Source: MGR-bin208 sp043779285 (lineage in GTDB: Bacteria; Bacteroidota; Bacteroidia; Chitinophagales; Chitinophagaceae). Taken from it: a DNA stretch of 17,034 bases. Positions 14,991 through 17,034 of the stretch are shown piece after piece (position 1 is the stretch's first letter; every line of letters starts with the position of its first letter). The stretch spans positions 1 through 17,034 of the forward strand of contig JAYWEL010000244.1 in the NCBI GenBank assembly GCA_043779285.1, read 5' to 3'. The translations under genes and the position numbers were made by a program. Below the pieces are notes generated by a model that ran no database searches, had not been told where the DNA came from, and worked only from the letters and a program-made list of their open reading frames with translations.

Positions 14991-16298
14991 ATGAAAAAAA
15001 TAATTTTTACCGGGTTGTTGACTGCAACAATTTTTTTTGTTTTTGGTCAAAAAATAGATGACATCATTAATCAAAAAGAAGTAAATAGAATAATAACTAC
15101 ACTTGCTTCGGATGAAATGAAAGGCCGGAAAACATTTTCTCCGGAAATTGAAATAGCGGCCAATTTTATAGCGGCCGAATTTAAAAATGAGGGATTGCAA
15201 ACGTTTAACAACAGTCAGTCTTATTTACAGGATTTTGTTATGGTAAAACCGAAAACACTAGATGTAACTGTACATATGGATGGAGTGGTTACTAATGCAA
15301 AAACCCTGATGATTGTTTCCTGTTTTAAATCGATGCATATTAATGAAAACTCCGGTTTTGAAATTAAACAAATAAAAGCTTCAGACAATTTTTTCAATTC
15401 AGCTCAAGCATTAGGAGCTTCAATAAATAATTTACTGGTATTTGTTGATACAAGTTTTGCGGCTAATTTTTCCCAGTTATCTTTTTTGAAAAGAAATATT
15501 TTTAAAACCGATGTAACAATCATTTTTATTCTGGGATCAACTGTTTCGAAAAAATTTCAGATTGAATTTAATCAGGAAATTGCCGAACAAAAATTATCAA
15601 ATGTGGTTGCTGTATTGCCTGGGAAAACAAAAAAAGATGAGTTTGTCATTTTTTCCGGTCATTATGATCATATCGGTATTGGCAAACCCATTGACGGAGA
15701 TTCTATTTATAATGGTGCGAATGATGATGCAGCGGGGATTACGGCCATGTTAATGTTGTCGAAATATTTTAAGGCAATGAAAAATAATGAGCGAACTATT
15801 CTTTTCGTGGCATTTACTGCTGAAGAAGTTGGTGGATTCGGATCGCACTATTTTTCTAAGCAATTAGATCCCGGAAAAATAGTAGCCATGTTTAATATAG
15901 AAATGATTGGTACAGAAAGTAAATGGGGGAAAAACTCTGCCTACATAACCGGTTATGAAAAGACCGACATGGGTGCCATGCTAGAAAAAAATCTGGATGG
16001 ATCTGTTTTTAAATTTTATCCCGATCCATATCCGCAACAACAACTTTTCTATCGATCGGATAATACTACCCTTGCCAGGTTAGGCGTTCCTGCGCATACC
16101 ATTTCTACATCTAAAATGTCCGCCCGTGCCGGTACGGACGGGGATAATGAACCCAATTATCATAAAGTAAGCGATGAAGTAAAAACCTTGGATCTGGCAA
16201 ATATGACCGAAATAATAAAAGCCATTGCTATCAGTTCACAAACCATAATAAGTGGTAAGGATACACCGGCAAGAGTGAAAGTAGCGGAATTGAGGTAA
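14991..16298 (+). CDS. Secreted M28-family metallopeptidase (aminopeptidase-like)
   Basis: A 435-residue exported zinc peptidase of family M28. Residues 1-20 are a signal peptide (MKKIIFTGLLTATIFFVFGQ), so it acts in the periplasm or outside. The catalytic domain (about 200-420) carries the two-zinc ligand set: His224 and catalytic Asp226 in SGHYDH, Asp245 in NGANDDAAG, the Glu pair 278-279 in FTAEEVGG, Glu304 in FNIEMIG, and His391 in NYHKVSDE. In the FNIEMIG position many M28 enzymes have Asp; Glu also occurs in the family. Residues 21-200 form the N-terminal domain with a degenerate PA-like middle part. Substrate is unknown, probably peptides with free N-termini. It follows the two-component pair, but a terminator separates them. 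Confidence 0.9.
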   Translation: MKKIIFTGLLTATIFFVFGQKIDDIINQKEVNRIITTLASDEMKGRKTFSPEIEIAANFIAAEFKNEGLQTFNNSQSYLQDFVMVKPKTLDVTVHMDGVVTNAKTLMIVSCFKSMHINENSGFEIKQIKASDNFFNSAQALGASINNLLVFVDTSFAANFSQLSFLKRNIFKTDVTIIFILGSTVSKKFQIEFNQEIAEQKLSNVVAVLPGKTKKDEFVIFSGHYDHIGIGKPIDGDSIYNGANDDAAGITAMLMLSKYFKAMKNNERTILFVAFTAEEVGGFGSHYFSKQLDPGKIVAMFNIEMIGTESKWGKNSAYITGYEKTDMGAMLEKNLDGSVFKFYPDPYPQQQLFYRSDNTTLARLGVPAHTISTSKMSARAGTDGDNEPNYHKVSDEVKTLDLANMTEIIKAIAISSQTIISGKDTPARVKVAELR

Positions 16299-16313
16299 TT
16301 GTCTCCCAATTAC
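16295..16313 (+). terminator. Small hairpin at the end of the M28 gene
   Basis: GTAATTG (16295-16301) and CAATTAC (16307-16313) form a perfect 7-bp stem with a 5-base loop that includes the stop codon. There is no T-run, so termination is only a possibility. Confidence 0.3.
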
Positions 16314-16349
16314 ATTCGTGACTAAATTCTGAAATAACCTCCTGCCACC

Positions 16350-16449
16350 TCAACTCTTCTTAAAGGGTTGTATTTTCCAATAGGTTAATGAACGCCACAC
16401 CCATTCAAAAGGCCCAAAACCGGAACTGCCGCAACCAAAATTGCAAGCA
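16350..16449 (-). pseudogene. C-terminal remnant of a DUF418 membrane protein, frameshifted
   Basis: On the minus strand, codons ending in a TGA at 16350-16352 read GPFEWVWRSLTYWKIQPF then KKS. This is the characteristic end of DUF418 (YeiB-like) membrane proteins, in which a GPLEWLWRxLTY motif closes the sequence. Directly upstream, the matching residues LQFWLRQFRF lie in another frame. Removing one T from the TTTT run at about 16416-16419 would join them into one sequence. Only about 32 codons are left; the membrane helices of a full DUF418 protein (about 400 residues) are missing. It is therefore gene debris, on the same strand as and downstream of the truncated hydrolase. Confidence 0.6.
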
Positions 16450-16478
16450 TGAATGTTTTAGATTTTTAAGTACCATAT

Positions 16479-16535
16479 ACGTCTGGGTTTCATACTTCCG
16501 CACTTTGCTTTGCTATGAAAACCCCGCCGGGACAT
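16479..16535. repeat. Imperfect hairpin between the DUF418 remnant and the hydrolase
   Basis: GGGTTTCATA (16485-16494) pairs with TATGAAAACCC (16514-16524) with one bulged A. Outside it, ACGTC (16479-16483) can pair with GACAT (16531-16535) with one mismatch. The loop is about 19 bases. It lacks a terminator-like T-run. Its role is unknown. Confidence 0.45.
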
Positions 16536-16579
16536 AAAAAATAATATTCCTGTAGCATTAGTTCATTGTTAGGTTCGTG

Positions 16580-17034
16580 TTATTTACTTTGTCGCCTCAC
16601 CCTCTTCAGTATCCACTTTATTATAGTGTCAAAATAACCCGGGACATAGTTTTTCACCTGTATGTAATTACCCGTATCCTCAAGCCATAATATATGACCA
16701 CCTTTGGGAAAGACTGTAAGAGTATAATCTTTATTTTCCCCTTCTTTAAGTCCCTGTTCAATACCTTTTTGGTTAATTCTATATGGCATAGCTGCATCTA
16801 ACTCTCCCCATATCGCAAGCACCGGGCAGGTAACTTTTCTTAGGGTAGCAACAGGATCATGATCAGCGCTTAGCCGGTATTGCCGCCAGAACCAATGGCT
16901 TTGATTGCTTTCACCTCTTGCACCGTCACCGCCAGCATGGGTAAATATGGTGGTGTGGTAATACCACTTTTTCTCTGGTGCCCCACCCAGCAAAGGCTCA
17001 AGTTGTTCCCATCCTTTACCGCTCCGGGCAAAGT
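16580..17034 (-). CDS. Alpha/beta-fold hydrolase, C-terminal part (5' end outside window)
   Basis: The frame is open from the right edge of the window to a TAA at 16580, giving 150 residues of an alpha/beta hydrolase. Visible are the CPVLAIWGELDAAMP segment with the catalytic acid (Asp of GELD) and the PKGGHILW segment with the catalytic His. The nucleophile elbow with the Ser lies beyond the edge. The internal TTG at 16993 is not the start. The protein ends in a GYFDTIIKWILKRV helix and a basic tail. The DNA here is visibly richer in G+C than the rest of the window, which may hint at a different origin. Reaction and substrate cannot be stated. Confidence 0.85.
   Translation of the reverse strand, partial: FARSGKGWEQLEPLLGGAPEKKWYYHTTIFTHAGGDGARGESNQSHWFWRQYRLSADHDPVATLRKVTCPVLAIWGELDAAMPYRINQKGIEQGLKEGENKDYTLTVFPKGGHILWLEDTGNYIQVKNYVPGYFDTIIKWILKRVRRQSK

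Noticed and set aside
13115..16298. Kinase, regulator and M28 peptidase as a single regulated operon or system
   Set aside because: A hairpin follows the regulator and the peptidase has its own leader region. Nothing in the sequence shows that the regulator controls the peptidase.
1..17034. CRISPR arrays, tRNA or rRNA genes, transposase genes, phage genes
   Set aside because: None was seen on either strand; no regularly spaced repeats and no recognisable transposase or phage protein.

Overview
The window looks like chromosomal DNA from a member of the phylum Bacteroidota, most likely Chitinophagales/Chitinophagaceae or a close uncultured relative. The placement is inference. It rests on AT-rich DNA, genes without clear Shine-Dalgarno sequences, several upstream matches to the Bacteroidota -7 promoter element TAnnTTTG, a split transketolase, a LytS/LytT-type two-component pair, and the character of the individual proteins. 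No rRNA, tRNA, CRISPR array, complete insertion sequence or prophage is visible.

Layout, left to right. The 3' end of an acyl-CoA dehydrogenase (+) converges on an MsbA-like ABC exporter (-) across a shared hairpin terminator. Divergent from the exporter are rbfA (30S ribosome maturation) and a LolC/E-type FtsX permease. The permease converges on the N-terminal half of a split transketolase across a 114-bp inverted-repeat (fold-back) element. Then come a WecA/TagO-like glycan-initiating phosphotransferase, frr (ribosome recycling), a convergent EamA-type transporter, a PPK2 polyphosphate:nucleotide phosphotransferase, mscL, scpA and an OsmC-family peroxide reductase. Next are dxs (-, first enzyme of the MEP isoprenoid pathway), a 316-bp control region, a sensor kinase/LytTR regulator pair and a secreted M28 metallopeptidase. 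The right end holds gene debris and a truncated alpha/beta hydrolase (-).

Functionally this is mostly core housekeeping: translation (rbfA, frr), chromosome segregation (scpA), envelope building (ABC exporter, Lol-type permease, WecA-like enzyme) and central or isoprenoid metabolism (transketolase, dxs). Small stress and transport genes are interspersed (PPK2, mscL, OsmC, EamA). Most genes look like single transcription units separated by strong hairpins. Only rbfA-lolE and kinase-regulator look like true operons.

The less ordinary parts are the spaces between genes. They are the fold-back element against the transketolase stop codon where the second half of the enzyme might be expected; a 45-codon coding-like remnant behind dxs; a frameshifted DUF418 C-terminus with an adjacent hairpin and a GTTRRRY-like core next to the hydrolase; and tandem identical promoter-like boxes ahead of a 21-codon ORF and the sensor kinase. 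I did not find a convincing previously undescribed multi-gene system.
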